Shown piece by piece: positions 1-7,956 of a stretch of 64,000 nucleotides of DNA. The stretch lies in the NCBI RefSeq assembly GCF_024172125.1, contig NZ_JAMZEA010000017.1, forward strand, positions 62,001 to 126,000, in the 5' to 3' direction. The DNA comes from Actinomadura rupiterrae (GTDB lineage: Bacteria > Actinomycetota > Actinomycetes > Streptosporangiales > Streptosporangiaceae). The position numbers and the translations under genes were made by a program. Numbering within the stretch: the stretch's first letter is position 1; every line of letters begins with the position of its first letter. The notes under the pieces are model-generated. The model saw only the letters and a list, made by a program, of their open reading frames with translations, was not told where the DNA came from and ran no database searches.

Positions 1-1187
1 GCCAGAGCGCGGGATGGGTCGAATCGGCGGGCGATCCAGCCCCATTCCTGGGTGTCGCGGAAGAAGGTGCGGGTGGCGGTCAGGTAGCCGGCCTTGGTTT
101 GGGGAGATAGCGGTTTTCCGCCGTGCCGTTCGAGGCCTGCTCGGCGCTGGACGTAGTCGCCCACGGTCATCCGGTCGACGGCTGCCACCCAGGCGGCGCA
201 GATCTCTCGGGTCCACTGGCTGGGCTCGATCACGTCAGGGTGCTCGGCGGCGAGCCATCGGGCGGCCTTGGCCATGATCGAACGGTAGGAGCCCCGGACC
301 TTGTGGGCGAGCGTGGAGGTGGAGTACCAGCGTTCGATCATCTCGGCCCACGCATCGGAGACGCCTTCGATGTCGGGCATCACCGCGTGGATCGACTTAG
401 GGGGCGGGCCCGCGTGGCCGAGTGCGAACAGAGCCTTGTGAAGGCCCCGAAAGTGGCCCCGGAGGTGGTGGGCAGTGTTGGTGGGGTCTTCGCGGATGCG
501 GTCCAGGGACTCGCTGGTCATGTCCTGCAGCAGCGGGCTCCGGTTGACCAGCATCGCCTGGATCAAGACCGTGCGGAACTGGCCGACGGCCCCTTCGGTT
601 GGGTGGTAGCCCCACCCCTGCAGGGTGCCTGCGACCTGGGCGACGGAGTCCTCGACGACCTCTTTGCCGAAGATCCTCCAGGCCAGGGAGCGGCGGTTGA
701 AGTTGCCGATCCGGTGAAAGTCGGTGAAGTCGCCGAGGAGGTAGGCGAACGCGGCCACGTAGGGGCGAACCGTCCCGTCGATCCAGCCGGGCCAGGCGGC
801 CTCGAACTCGATGTGACCAGGTGCGATCAGCGCGAACCAGGTCTCGGCCGGCCAACCCCAAAAGGAGATCCCTTCGTCCAGGCAGCGGCGCAGGACCAGA
901 CCGATCGCGTCGGTCACCGCCCGCCGATGCGTCGAAGTATCCGGACACCAGCCCAAGACCGCCCGAGCGTCGTCCAGCGGTCGTAGGAGTCTGCTGATGA
1001 CGGGCCACTGCGGCAGGTCCGGGTCATAGCCCCGGCGCCGTCGGACCTGCCAGTCCAACTCCCGCAGTGCCTGAAGCTCTCGCGCGGTCAGCGCGGCCTG
1101 GCGGTTGTAACGGCTGACATCGATGGGCCAAGGCCAGGAACGGCCGGCGACCGCCTGGACGGCAGCCGCGGAGAGCGCGGCGCTCAC
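1..1187 (-). CDS. tyrosine recombinase/integrase, N-terminal part (runs off the window start)
   Basis: A minus-strand frame stays open from a GTG at 1187 to the window edge, about 395 residues. The GTG overlaps the TGA of the upstream recombinase (GTGA), so translation is probably coupled. The product starts MSAALSAAAVQAVAG and reads as a long integrase N-terminal half, with conserved-looking stretches such as SLDRIREDPTNTAHHL and TATRTFFRDTQEWGWI typical of actinobacterial tandem integrases. The catalytic domain lies beyond the window, so the family call rests on the N-terminal character and on the overlap with a clear recombinase. The plus-strand frame opposite it is a GC-rich shadow. Confidence 0.75.
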   Translation of the reverse strand, partial: MSAALSAAAVQAVAGRSWPWPIDVSRYNRQAALTARELQALRELDWQVRRRRGYDPDLPQWPVISRLLRPLDDARAVLGWCPDTSTHRRAVTDAIGLVLRRCLDEGISFWGWPAETWFALIAPGHIEFEAAWPGWIDGTVRPYVAAFAYLLGDFTDFHRIGNFNRRSLAWRIFGKEVVEDSVAQVAGTLQGWGYHPTEGAVGQFRTVLIQAMLVNRSPLLQDMTSESLDRIREDPTNTAHHLRGHFRGLHKALFALGHAGPPPKSIHAVMPDIEGVSDAWAEMIERWYSTSTLAHKVRGSYRSIMAKAARWLAAEHPDVIEPSQWTREICAAWVAAVDRMTVGDYVQRRAGLERHGGKPLSPQTKAGYLTATRTFFRDTQEWGWIARRFDPSRAL

Positions 1188-2251
1188 GCCATTCCCTCCG
1201 AGGACACGGTCGCGAGTTGGGCGAGCTGCGCGATCCGCCAGGCGTGAATCTGCTCCATGCCCCTGGCCAGCTTGTCAGCGAGGTCCCGGCCCGACAGATG
1301 GATGTACTTCATCGTGGACTCGGTGGACCGGTGCCCGGCAAAGGAAGCGATCGTGTGTAGTTCCCAGCCCATCCGGGCCAGGTCGGTCAAGCAGAGGTGC
1401 CGGGTCGTGTGCGTGGCGAAACGGGGCAGGTCAGCAGCCACGGCCAGACGTCTCACGACCTTCGACCAGGTCCACAACGTCAACGGGTCGCCGTGGTTGC
1501 GCCGCGACTCCGACAAGAACAACGGGCCACGGGCCCGGCTGATCGTCGCCCGGTGCCGCAGGTAGCACGCCAGCAGCACCCCGGTCGAGGCCGAGTACGG
1601 CACGACCCGCTCGTAACGGTTCTTGGTGGTCTCGGCGCGAACGCGCACCGTACGGCGCCCGGGATCAAGGTCGTCGGTGCGCAACGCGCACAGCTCCTCG
1701 CGGCGCAACGCCGAGTCGTAGGCCAGCGCCAGCATCACCCGATTCCGGGACGGCTCCTCCCTGGCGACCTCCAGGAAGGCCAGCCACTCCTGGTCGGTGG
1801 GGATCCAAGGCAGCTTGGTCAGACGCGGCACCAGCCCGCGTTGGTGGCCGCCGAACCGCCGCCCGGGGGTGTAGCGGCCACGCCCGACGGGGTTGGAGTC
1901 GCGCACGCCCTCCTCGATGAGGAAGTCGTAGAACAGCCGGACCGGCACCAGCCGCTGCTGGATCGTGGCGTTGGCCAGCCCCGACCCCGAATCGATCGAC
2001 ACGACGTTGGCACCACGGCGACTCGGGCGCGTGCTGAGCTCGCGCACATGCCCCGCGACATGCTCCCGAGTCGCCTGCACCGGATCGATTCCTTCCCGCT
2101 CGCACCGGTCCAGGTACTCCGCCAGTCCTCGGGCATAGGCGTCGATCGTCCTGTGCGCACGGCCCAGGTCAGTCCAGATCCGCAACCAGCCGATCGCCTG
2201 CTCATGCCGACCCAGAACAGGCCACTTCTCCTCGAGTACGACGGGGGGCAA
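1184..2251 (-). CDS. tyrosine-type site-specific recombinase (first gene of a recombinase series)
   Basis: This 355-residue phage-integrase-family protein would cut and rejoin DNA through a tyrosine nucleophile. A SAM-like core-binding domain fills about residues 10-125. The catalytic domain shows the expected residues: Arg in SALRREEL, the HxxR box in THTTRH, His in GHRS and the nucleophile Tyr in MKYIH. The start is a TTG preceded by GAGGAG with five bases between. The gene ends in a GTGA overlap with the next recombinase. Two or three consecutive overlapping recombinase genes are the hallmark of recombinase-in-trio (RIT) elements; the third gene would lie outside the window. Confidence 0.9.
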   Translation of the reverse strand: MPPVVLEEKWPVLGRHEQAIGWLRIWTDLGRAHRTIDAYARGLAEYLDRCEREGIDPVQATREHVAGHVRELSTRPSRRGANVVSIDSGSGLANATIQQRLVPVRLFYDFLIEEGVRDSNPVGRGRYTPGRRFGGHQRGLVPRLTKLPWIPTDQEWLAFLEVAREEPSRNRVMLALAYDSALRREELCALRTDDLDPGRRTVRVRAETTKNRYERVVPYSASTGVLLACYLRHRATISRARGPLFLSESRRNHGDPLTLWTWSKVVRRLAVAADLPRFATHTTRHLCLTDLARMGWELHTIASFAGHRSTESTMKYIHLSGRDLADKLARGMEQIHAWRIAQLAQLATVSSEGMA

Positions 2252-2308
2252 CGCTTCTCCTCAGTTCGTGGTGAGACCGCGCAGAGCATGATCGCTCCTA
2301 CGGCCTGA

Positions 2309-2737
2309 TTCCACGTAACTGATAGCTACCTATCCGACCCGCTGTACCGCAGGAGGATCTCCCGGCAGCTCAACAAGGGCGAGTCCCTGCACGCGCTGCG
2401 CCGCGACCTGCACTACGCCCAGCAGGGCACCATCGTCCGGCCCCACTTGCAAGACCAGACCGAACAGGCCTGGTGCCTCACCCTCTTGACGAACGCGGTG
2501 ATCACCTGGACCACCGAGTATTACGGCATGGCCATCGGCGAACTACGCGGCCAGGGCCGCGACGTCCCCGACGAACTGCTGTCGTACATCGCCCCGGGCC
2601 ACCGCGAGAACATCAACTTCTTCGGCTTCATCAACGTCGACATCGAAGCCGAGCTCGCCAAGCTCATCGGCGGCTGGCGGCCGCTGCGCCCCGCCACCGT
2701 CACCGACGCCGGCACCACTTTCATGCTCCATCCGTGA
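2309..2737 (+). pseudogene. Tn3-family transposase, C-terminal remnant
   Basis: From about 2330 the frame reads through a characteristic Tn3 TnpA C-terminus: RRISRQLNKGESLHALRR, LTNAVITWTTEYYGMA, SYIAPGHRENINFFG and a final WRPLRP. Only about 135 residues of a roughly 1000-residue family remain. A TGA at 2306-2308 closes the frame upstream and no DDE catalytic domain is present. The remnant begins about 55 bp from the start of the divergent recombinase series, so that element may have replaced or inserted into the transposon. It is certainly non-functional. Confidence 0.85.
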
Positions 2738-3051
2738 CGTTGAAGATGGATGTCGGCGACGGAACCTCTGGCCTCGACCACGGGGCCTGGCGCGTGTGCG
2801 CCGGGGTGTGGGCCGGCGGCACCGGGCAACGGTGTCCGGCGGCTGCTCATCGGTGCCGCGGGCTAGGGACGCGGGTGGCCGTCCAGAACCTGGCCGCATG
2901 ACAGGACACCACGATGCTGCTGGCCGGAGTGCCCGCCCGGATGCACATGCTGGTGAAACTGGCTCGCCTGGAGGGCCACTTCGAGATGACGACCCCGTCG
3001 CGTTGAAACAGCTTGCCGCCGTGGGGCACACCAATCAGCAGTTCGGCCGTG
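2738..3051. other. intergenic, possible gene-tail relic
   Basis: This stretch has no convincing intact gene. A plus-strand frame at about 2913-3006 ends in a peptide containing HMLVKLARLEGHFEMTTPSR, which resembles the tail of a STAS-domain protein; this is a weak similarity by eye. The rest looks like decayed sequence between the Tn3 remnant and the frameshifted TerC gene. Confidence 0.3.
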
Positions 3052-4085
3052 TCACGGTCGCGCCGCGGGTTGGCGCGGTCGCCGCTCCTCGGTTGTCCAG
3101 ATGTCGGGTGCCGCGTCGGTCGCTGCCGGGCCGGTGGTCACGGGCGGGGCAGGCGGGCGGGGGCGTCTCAGGCTCGCGGCTACTGCCACCGTCAGGACGG
3201 TGATGATGACCGCCCGGCTGACCAGGGAGGGGATCTCTGGAACGCCGGGGTGGATGGTCTTGTGGGCGGCCTGGAGGACGAGTTTGACGCCGATGAAGGC
3301 CAGGATGACCGCCAGTCCTTTGCTGAGGTGGTGGAAGCGGTCCAGCAGCCCGGCGAGCAGGAAGTACAGCGCGCGCAGGCCCAGGATGGCGAAGGCGTTG
3401 CTGGAGTAGACGATGAAGGTGTCGTCGCTGACCGCCAGTACGGCCGGGACGCTGTCGACGGCGAAGACCAGGTCGGCAGCCTCGATCGCGACCACAACGG
3501 CCAGCAGTGGGGTCGCCACGCGCCGTCCGGCCTGCCGGACGATGATCTGGTTCCGGTGTACTCGTTCTGGACGGGGATCAGCTTGCGCAGCAGCCGCACT
3601 GCGACGCTGGTGCCGGGGTCGAAGCTGCTCTGGTCATGTTTGAGGATCTTGTAGGTGCTGTAGAACAGCACCGCGGCGAACACGAACAGCACCATGGTGA
3701 AGCGGCTGACCACCGCCACACCCAACGCCAGGAAGATCCCGCGGAACACCAGCGCCCCGAAGATGCCGAAGAACAGCACGCGGTGCTGGTAGGCGCGGGG
3801 GACCTTGAAGTAGGCGAAGATCAATGCGAAGACGAAGAGGTTGTCGACCGACAGGCTCTTTTCCAGCAGCCAGGCGGTGGTGTACTCGGTCGCCGCGGTC
3901 GCGCCCAGCACGGCGTACACCACCACGGCGAAGATCAGCGCGAGGCCGACCCACAGCCCGCTCCAGACGGCGGCTTCGCGAAAGCCGATGATGTGCGCGC
4001 CGCGGTGGGCCAGCAGGTCCACCGTCAGCGCGATGATCACCGTGGCGGCGAACGCCGCCCACAGCCACAGCGGGACATCGAGCAC
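3052..4085 (-). pseudogene. TerC/Alx-family integral membrane protein, split by a frameshift
   Basis: The N-terminal half (from a GTG at 4085, behind a GGGAGGGAGGGG ribosome site) carries the TerC signature SLSVDNLFVFALIFAYFKVP and several membrane helices. The C-terminal half sits in another frame and contains AVDSVPAVLAVSDDTFIVYS and a final membrane segment. The break is at about 3549-3557: one extra A in GGAACCAG (minus strand) would restore EYTGNQIIVRQ. TerC proteins are membrane proteins linked to tellurite resistance and, for Alx/MntP-type members, manganese export. This is either a real loss of function or a one-base sequencing error. Confidence 0.85.
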
Positions 4086-4138
4086 GGCCCCTCCCTCCCT
4101 AGGTGTTCAGTGGCGCCGACTTGGGCTCCATCGCTCTT

Positions 4139-4166
4139 GCGGGCCCCCCAAAGCGGTGGGGCCCGC
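4139..4166 (-). terminator. hairpin between desaturase and TerC genes
   Basis: GCGGGCCCC at 4139-4147 pairs with GGGGCCCGC at 4158-4166 (9 bp, 10-nt loop). It lies just after the desaturase stop on the minus strand. No clear T run follows, so it is a likely but not certain terminator. Confidence 0.45.
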
Positions 4167-4171
4167 GCGGG

Positions 4172-5161
4172 TCACCGGCCCGTGGTCGCTGCACCGGTTC
4201 GCGGCCTGGTGGTGGGCCAGTGCACGTTTGTGGCCCAGCCGAGGCGTTCGAACAGGCGGATGAGGTCGGCGGACAGGTCGATCTGGCCGGGTTGGCGGCC
4301 GTGCCGGGCGCAGGTGGGGTCGGAGTGGTGGCCGTTGTGCCAGCTTTCGCCCAGCGAGGGCAGGGCCAGTGGCCACAGGTCGGTGGAGCGGTCGTGGCGG
4401 CGGGTGCGGTGCGGCCGGTCACCGAACAGGTGGCACAGGGAGTTGACGCTCCAGGTGATGTGCTGGAGCAGGGCGATGCGGATCAGCCCGGCCCACAGGA
4501 GCGCGGTGGCCGCGCCGTACCAGGTGCCGGTGATCGCCCAGCCGAGCGCCGCGGGCAGGGCCAGCGATGCCGCGCACAGCACGGGGAAGGCGCGGGCGAT
4601 ACCGACCATGGCGGGTTCGGCGAGCAGGTCGGGTGCGTAGCGGGCGGTGGGGGTGGGGTCGTTGCCGAACATCCAGCCCAGGTGCGCATGGGCCAGGCCG
4701 CGTAGTTGCCCGCGCGGGCCGGTGCCGTAGCGGTAGGGGGAGTGCGGGTCGCCGGGCCGGTCGGTGAAGGCGTGGTGGCGGCGGTGGATGGCGACCCAGT
4801 CGATCACGTTGCCCTGGAAGCTCATCGAGCCCAGCACGGCCAGGGCCAGGCGGAGCGGGCGGCGGGCGGTGAAGCTGCGGTGGGTGAGCAGCCGGTGGAA
4901 GCCCACGGTGACGCCGAAGGCGGTCACCGTGTACAGCGTCAGGGTGAGCAGCAGGTCGGTCCAGGTGATGGCGTGTCCCCAGGCCAGCCAGATCGCGGCG
5001 GCCAGGCCGAGCAGCGGTGCCACGACGATCGTGCCGGTCAGCGCCATCTGCCTGCGGCGCGGGCCGGGCATGGCGGTGGGCGGGCCGTCGACGCGGGGGA
5101 AGGCGCCGCCGTCGTAGCCGGCGCCGTCGGGACGGGACTGGGAGATCTGGTCGATGCTCAT
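4172..5161 (-). CDS. membrane acyl-lipid/acyl-CoA desaturase
   Basis: This 329-residue protein belongs to the membrane fatty acid desaturase family, which inserts a double bond into fatty acyl chains with a di-iron centre. All three histidine boxes are visible: HRLLTH, HRRHH and HNGHH. Hydrophobic helices between them (for example at TIVVAPLLGLAAAIWLAWG and LYTVTAFGVTVG) fit the usual four-helix layout, and the length matches delta-9 desaturases. The ATG at 5161 follows AGGAAG. It lies upstream of TerC on the same strand, with a hairpin between. Substrate position cannot be told from sequence. Confidence 0.93.
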   Translation of the reverse strand: MSIDQISQSRPDGAGYDGGAFPRVDGPPTAMPGPRRRQMALTGTIVVAPLLGLAAAIWLAWGHAITWTDLLLTLTLYTVTAFGVTVGFHRLLTHRSFTARRPLRLALAVLGSMSFQGNVIDWVAIHRRHHAFTDRPGDPHSPYRYGTGPRGQLRGLAHAHLGWMFGNDPTPTARYAPDLLAEPAMVGIARAFPVLCAASLALPAALGWAITGTWYGAATALLWAGLIRIALLQHITWSVNSLCHLFGDRPHRTRRHDRSTDLWPLALPSLGESWHNGHHSDPTCARHGRQPGQIDLSADLIRLFERLGWATNVHWPTTRPRTGAATTGR

Positions 5162-5208
5162 GAGAATGCTTCCTGAGTGTGCTTGCTCGGCGCGTGGCGG
5201 GCATCGCC

Positions 5209-5778
5209 TCAGCCGGTGTGCGCCACGGGTCCGGTGTGCGTCGCGGGCGGAGCGAGCGATTCGCGCACTGTGGGGCGGACGGTGAGGCTGCGGTCCAGTC
5301 CGGTGATGCGCAGCAGTTTGGCGACCTGCGGCCGGGGGTTGGCCAGGTGCATGGTGATGCCGAGTCCGGTGGCGCGCCGCCCGGTGCCGATCAGCACGGC
5401 CAGCCCGGCCGCATCGCAGAACGTCACTTCACCCAGGTCGAGGATCAGAATCCGGCTGCTGTGGTGCAGCGTGCCGATCAGGTGCTCGCGCAGTGCCGGG
5501 CTGGAGGCGATGTCGAGGTCGCCGTGCAGGGCGACGATGGTGTGGCCGGGCCGCCCGTGGCCGGGCAGGCCCCTTTTGGTGCGGGCCTGGGAACGACGGA
5601 CGGTGGTGAGACTGGGGGCTCCGGCGTACCAGGTGGACGCGGTGGAGGCGATGGTGGTGGGGGTGGTGGTGGGGGTGGTGGCGGTGGGGGTGGACACGGC
5701 GGTCATGGCGATCTCCGATCGCGGGTAGGGCGGGTAGGTGGGCCCGGCGGCGTCGACGGGACGGCGGGCGCGGGTCAC
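5209..5778 (-). CDS. STAS-domain anti-anti-sigma-like protein lacking the phospho-serine
   Basis: Residues about 75-180 form a STAS domain (VALHGDLDIASSPALREHL, then LDLGEVTFCDAAGLAVLI). In SpoIIAA/RsbV-type antagonists the segment reads DSSGL and its serine is phosphorylated by an anti-sigma kinase. Here it is DAAGL, so that switch is absent. The 50-residue N-terminus is rich in Thr/Pro. The GTG at 5778 overlaps the upstream stop (GTGA); an ATG at 5706 behind GGAG would give a 165-residue protein and is a good alternative. It ends a minus-strand run LapA-like, DUF5994-like, STAS. Confidence 0.85.
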   Translation of the reverse strand: MTRARRPVDAAGPTYPPYPRSEIAMTAVSTPTATTPTTTPTTIASTASTWYAGAPSLTTVRRSQARTKRGLPGHGRPGHTIVALHGDLDIASSPALREHLIGTLHHSSRILILDLGEVTFCDAAGLAVLIGTGRRATGLGITMHLANPRPQVAKLLRITGLDRSLTVRPTVRESLAPPATHTGPVAHTG

Positions 5779-6377
5779 CGCGCTTCCAGGTGTTCGCGCA
5801 GTCGCCCGCCTTCAGATTCCCAGGTGCCTTCCGAGGTGCTCTGAAGGGGTTCCTCGGGTGCGGCCGGGCACTGCGGGCCGGTCGATGCGGTGAGTGCGGC
5901 CCGCAGTTCGGGAGCGCGCAGGTGGTTGGCGGGATGGGCGGCCAGTTCCAGGGCCGCGCGGGCGGCCGCGCGGGCGGTGGCGGCCGGGACGGTGAGCAGG
6001 TCCATACGTCGGCCGTCGGCCCAGATCGCGGTGAGCAGCCCGGTGGGCAGGCTGTCGAACCAGCTGAGCCGCACCACCCGGGTATCGGCCGGGCCGTCCC
6101 TGTCCGCGTCGATGCGCAGCCGCCGGGGCCGGCTGTCCCAGTCGGCCCCGCACAGCATGATGTGGGCGATGGGCCGATGGTCATCGGCCGGGCCGTGGGC
6201 CTGCAGGGCCAGGACCAGACCGGGCAGCTCGGCGACCGGGTCGGCCGAGCGGGGCCACCAGCCGCCGTCCAGCGGCGTCCCGGGCGCGCCCGGGGGAAGC
6301 GGCGGCCGCAGGTGCAGCCGTGGTGTCGAAGGCGGGGAGAGACTGATCGTCGTTGCGCGTTCAGCGGTGGTCCACAT
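5775..6377 (-). CDS. DUF5994-like protein of unknown function
   Basis: The 200-residue product contains LDGGWWPRSADPVAELPGLV early on and RVVRLSWFDSLPTGLLTAIW in the middle, the pattern I associate with the actinobacterial DUF5994 family, often seen near STAS and stress-response genes. No catalytic motif or membrane segment is visible. It overlaps the LapA-like gene upstream by 17 bp and the STAS gene downstream by 4 bp, so the three are probably one transcript. The family name is from memory of the pattern and could be wrong; the gene itself is well supported by the overlaps. Confidence 0.75.
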   Translation of the reverse strand: MWTTAERATTISLSPPSTPRLHLRPPLPPGAPGTPLDGGWWPRSADPVAELPGLVLALQAHGPADDHRPIAHIMLCGADWDSRPRRLRIDADRDGPADTRVVRLSWFDSLPTGLLTAIWADGRRMDLLTVPAATARAAARAALELAAHPANHLRAPELRAALTASTGPQCPAAPEEPLQSTSEGTWESEGGRLREHLEAR

Positions 6378-6780
6378 GGCCGGGGCCCGCTTCCTTGGTG
6401 GTCGGCTGCTGCGGCTGGCCGTTGTGCTGCGGGCGGTTGGCGGGCTGCTGCCCGGCCTGGTCCCCGGTGCGACGCCGACGGGCCAGACGGCGTACCTGGG
6501 TGATGCGGGCGGTGCCCAGGATCAGCGTGACCACGATCCCGGTGACCATCGCGATCAGTAGCGCGACCGCCAGCGGCAGGTCGCCGTGCAGGCCGGCGAA
6601 GGAGATCTGCACCCTGCCGGTGTTGCTGAGCAGGAACACGATGAAGACGATCAAGACGACCGCAGCGGCCCACAGGCCCGCCCACGCCGCGCTGGTGCGC
6701 GACACCGGAACCGATCGCGGCCGGTCGTTCGACGCTGGGGCGGGCCGCTGCGGGGTGCGGGACCATCGCAGGATCGGCAT
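6361..6780 (-). CDS. LapA-domain small membrane protein
   Basis: This 139-residue protein has two membrane helices, AAWAGLWAAAVVLIVFIVFL and PLAVALLIAMVTGIVVTLIL, separated by the short loop SNTGRVQISFAGLHGDL. That is the layout of LapA/DUF1049 proteins. A basic stretch (RRLARRRR) and a Gln/Pro-rich tail follow, presumably cytoplasmic. The ATG at 6780 follows a G-rich ribosome site. It is the first gene of the LapA-like/DUF5994-like/STAS run. Its role in actinobacteria is not known. Confidence 0.85.
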   Translation of the reverse strand: MPILRWSRTPQRPAPASNDRPRSVPVSRTSAAWAGLWAAAVVLIVFIVFLLSNTGRVQISFAGLHGDLPLAVALLIAMVTGIVVTLILGTARITQVRRLARRRRTGDQAGQQPANRPQHNGQPQQPTTKEAGPGHVDHR

Positions 6781-6874
6781 GACATCCCCCTTCCCGGGGG
6801 TTCAGCCGGTGTGGCGAGTCAGCCTCAAGGCGGGGATGTCGTCGTTGCCGGATGTCTTCACTCTACCCCAGAAA

Positions 6875-6971
6875 CTTCTGATATTGTCGAATATCAGAAG
6901 CAAACTCCGAGCTGGGCTTCTGATATCGCCGCGATCCGGCACGGCGAAGCCCCGGAAACCACTTCTGATAT
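6875..6971. repeat. iterated CTTCTGATAT boxes upstream of the recombinase
   Basis: CTTCTGATAT occurs at 6875-6884, 6917-6926 and 6962-6971 and, inverted, at 6891-6900. The first and inverted copies form a near-perfect palindrome with 11-bp arms (CTTCTGATATT / AATATCAGAAG) and a 4-bp centre. The copies are 42 and 45 bp apart, and the last lies 14 bp before the recombinase ATG. The block is AT-rich against a GC-rich background. It could be a recombination site, an autoregulatory operator, or both. Confidence 0.85.
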
Positions 6972-6985
6972 CACGAGAGGACGCG

Positions 6986-7918
6986 ATGACCCGTCGTCGC
7001 CAGCAGGTGCCCGACGTCTACGCCGGTGTGCACACCGACTACGCCGCCGCGCTGGCCGGGGCGCCCCTGGACGCCGACACCCGCCGCGCCTACGACTCCC
7101 GGGTGCGCGCCTACCTGGCCTGGCTCGATGCCACCGGCGAGCTCGACGGCGGCGACCCGCTGGCCGACGCGCACGCCCGCGACTTCGCCGCCCGCGACTA
7201 CAAGACCCACCTCAAGACCGTGCTGGGCCGCTCCGACCACACCGTCAACGCCCACCTGACGGCCCTGGACCACTTCTACGACCACCTCGGCCTGGGCAAG
7301 GTCGGCGTCCGCCGCGCCCCCGCCCCCCGCCAGGCCCCCCGCGCCCTGACCGCCCGCCAGCAGAAGAGCTTCCTGCGCGCCGTCGAACGCTGCCCGCTCG
7401 CCCGCGACCGCGCGATCGGACGGCTGCTGTTCTACTCCGGCATCCGCGTGTCCGAACTGGTCGCCCTCGACCTCGACGACGTGCCGATCTCGGCCCGCAA
7501 GGGCGCCGTCCGGGTGCGCGCGGGCAAGGGCGAGCTCGCTCGCCAAGTCCCGCTCACCGACCCCACCGCCCGCACCGCCGTCGCCGAGTGGAAGACCGAC
7601 CGCGCCCACTGGCGCGGCGCCGACACCGCCGCGCTGCTGCTCAACCGGCGCGGCGGCCGCCTGTCCGCACGCGCCGTCGACCAGCTCCTGGACGACATCG
7701 CCATCGAGGCGGGCCTGGTCGACGAGCACGGCACCCCGACCGTCTCCGCCCACATCCTGCGACACACCTTCGCCACCAACCTCCTGCGCGCCGGAGTCGA
7801 CATCGTCATCGTCGCCGAACTCCTCGGCCACGCCCGCCTGGACACCACCCGCCGCTACACCCTGCCCACCCCCACCGACCTCGAAGACGCCGTCGCCCAC
7901 CTCCCCACCGATCAGTAA
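6986..7918 (+). CDS. XerC/D-like tyrosine recombinase
   Basis: The 310-residue protein has an N-terminal SAM-like domain (about residues 15-100) and a catalytic domain with all expected residues: Arg in YSGIRVSELV, Lys in RAGKGELARQVPL, HxxR in SAHILRHTFATNLL, His in LLGHARLDTTRRY, and that box's Tyr as nucleophile. I chose the ATG at 6986, behind CGAGAGGAC and just downstream of the CTTCTGATAT boxes; the frame is open further upstream but reads as junk there. Compact size and lack of an arm-binding domain resemble Xer proteins and plasmid or transposon recombinases. Confidence 0.92.
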   Translation: MTRRRQQVPDVYAGVHTDYAAALAGAPLDADTRRAYDSRVRAYLAWLDATGELDGGDPLADAHARDFAARDYKTHLKTVLGRSDHTVNAHLTALDHFYDHLGLGKVGVRRAPAPRQAPRALTARQQKSFLRAVERCPLARDRAIGRLLFYSGIRVSELVALDLDDVPISARKGAVRVRAGKGELARQVPLTDPTARTAVAEWKTDRAHWRGADTAALLLNRRGGRLSARAVDQLLDDIAIEAGLVDEHGTPTVSAHILRHTFATNLLRAGVDIVIVAELLGHARLDTTRRYTLPTPTDLEDAVAHLPTDQ

Positions 7919-7956
7919 CCCCCTGAGCCGTCACCTAACACGGGGTATGGCCACGC

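Noticed and set aside
123..986. 287-codon plus-strand frame near the window start
   Set aside because: Opposite the recombinase reading frame; composition is shadow-like and the minus frame has the GTGA coupling.
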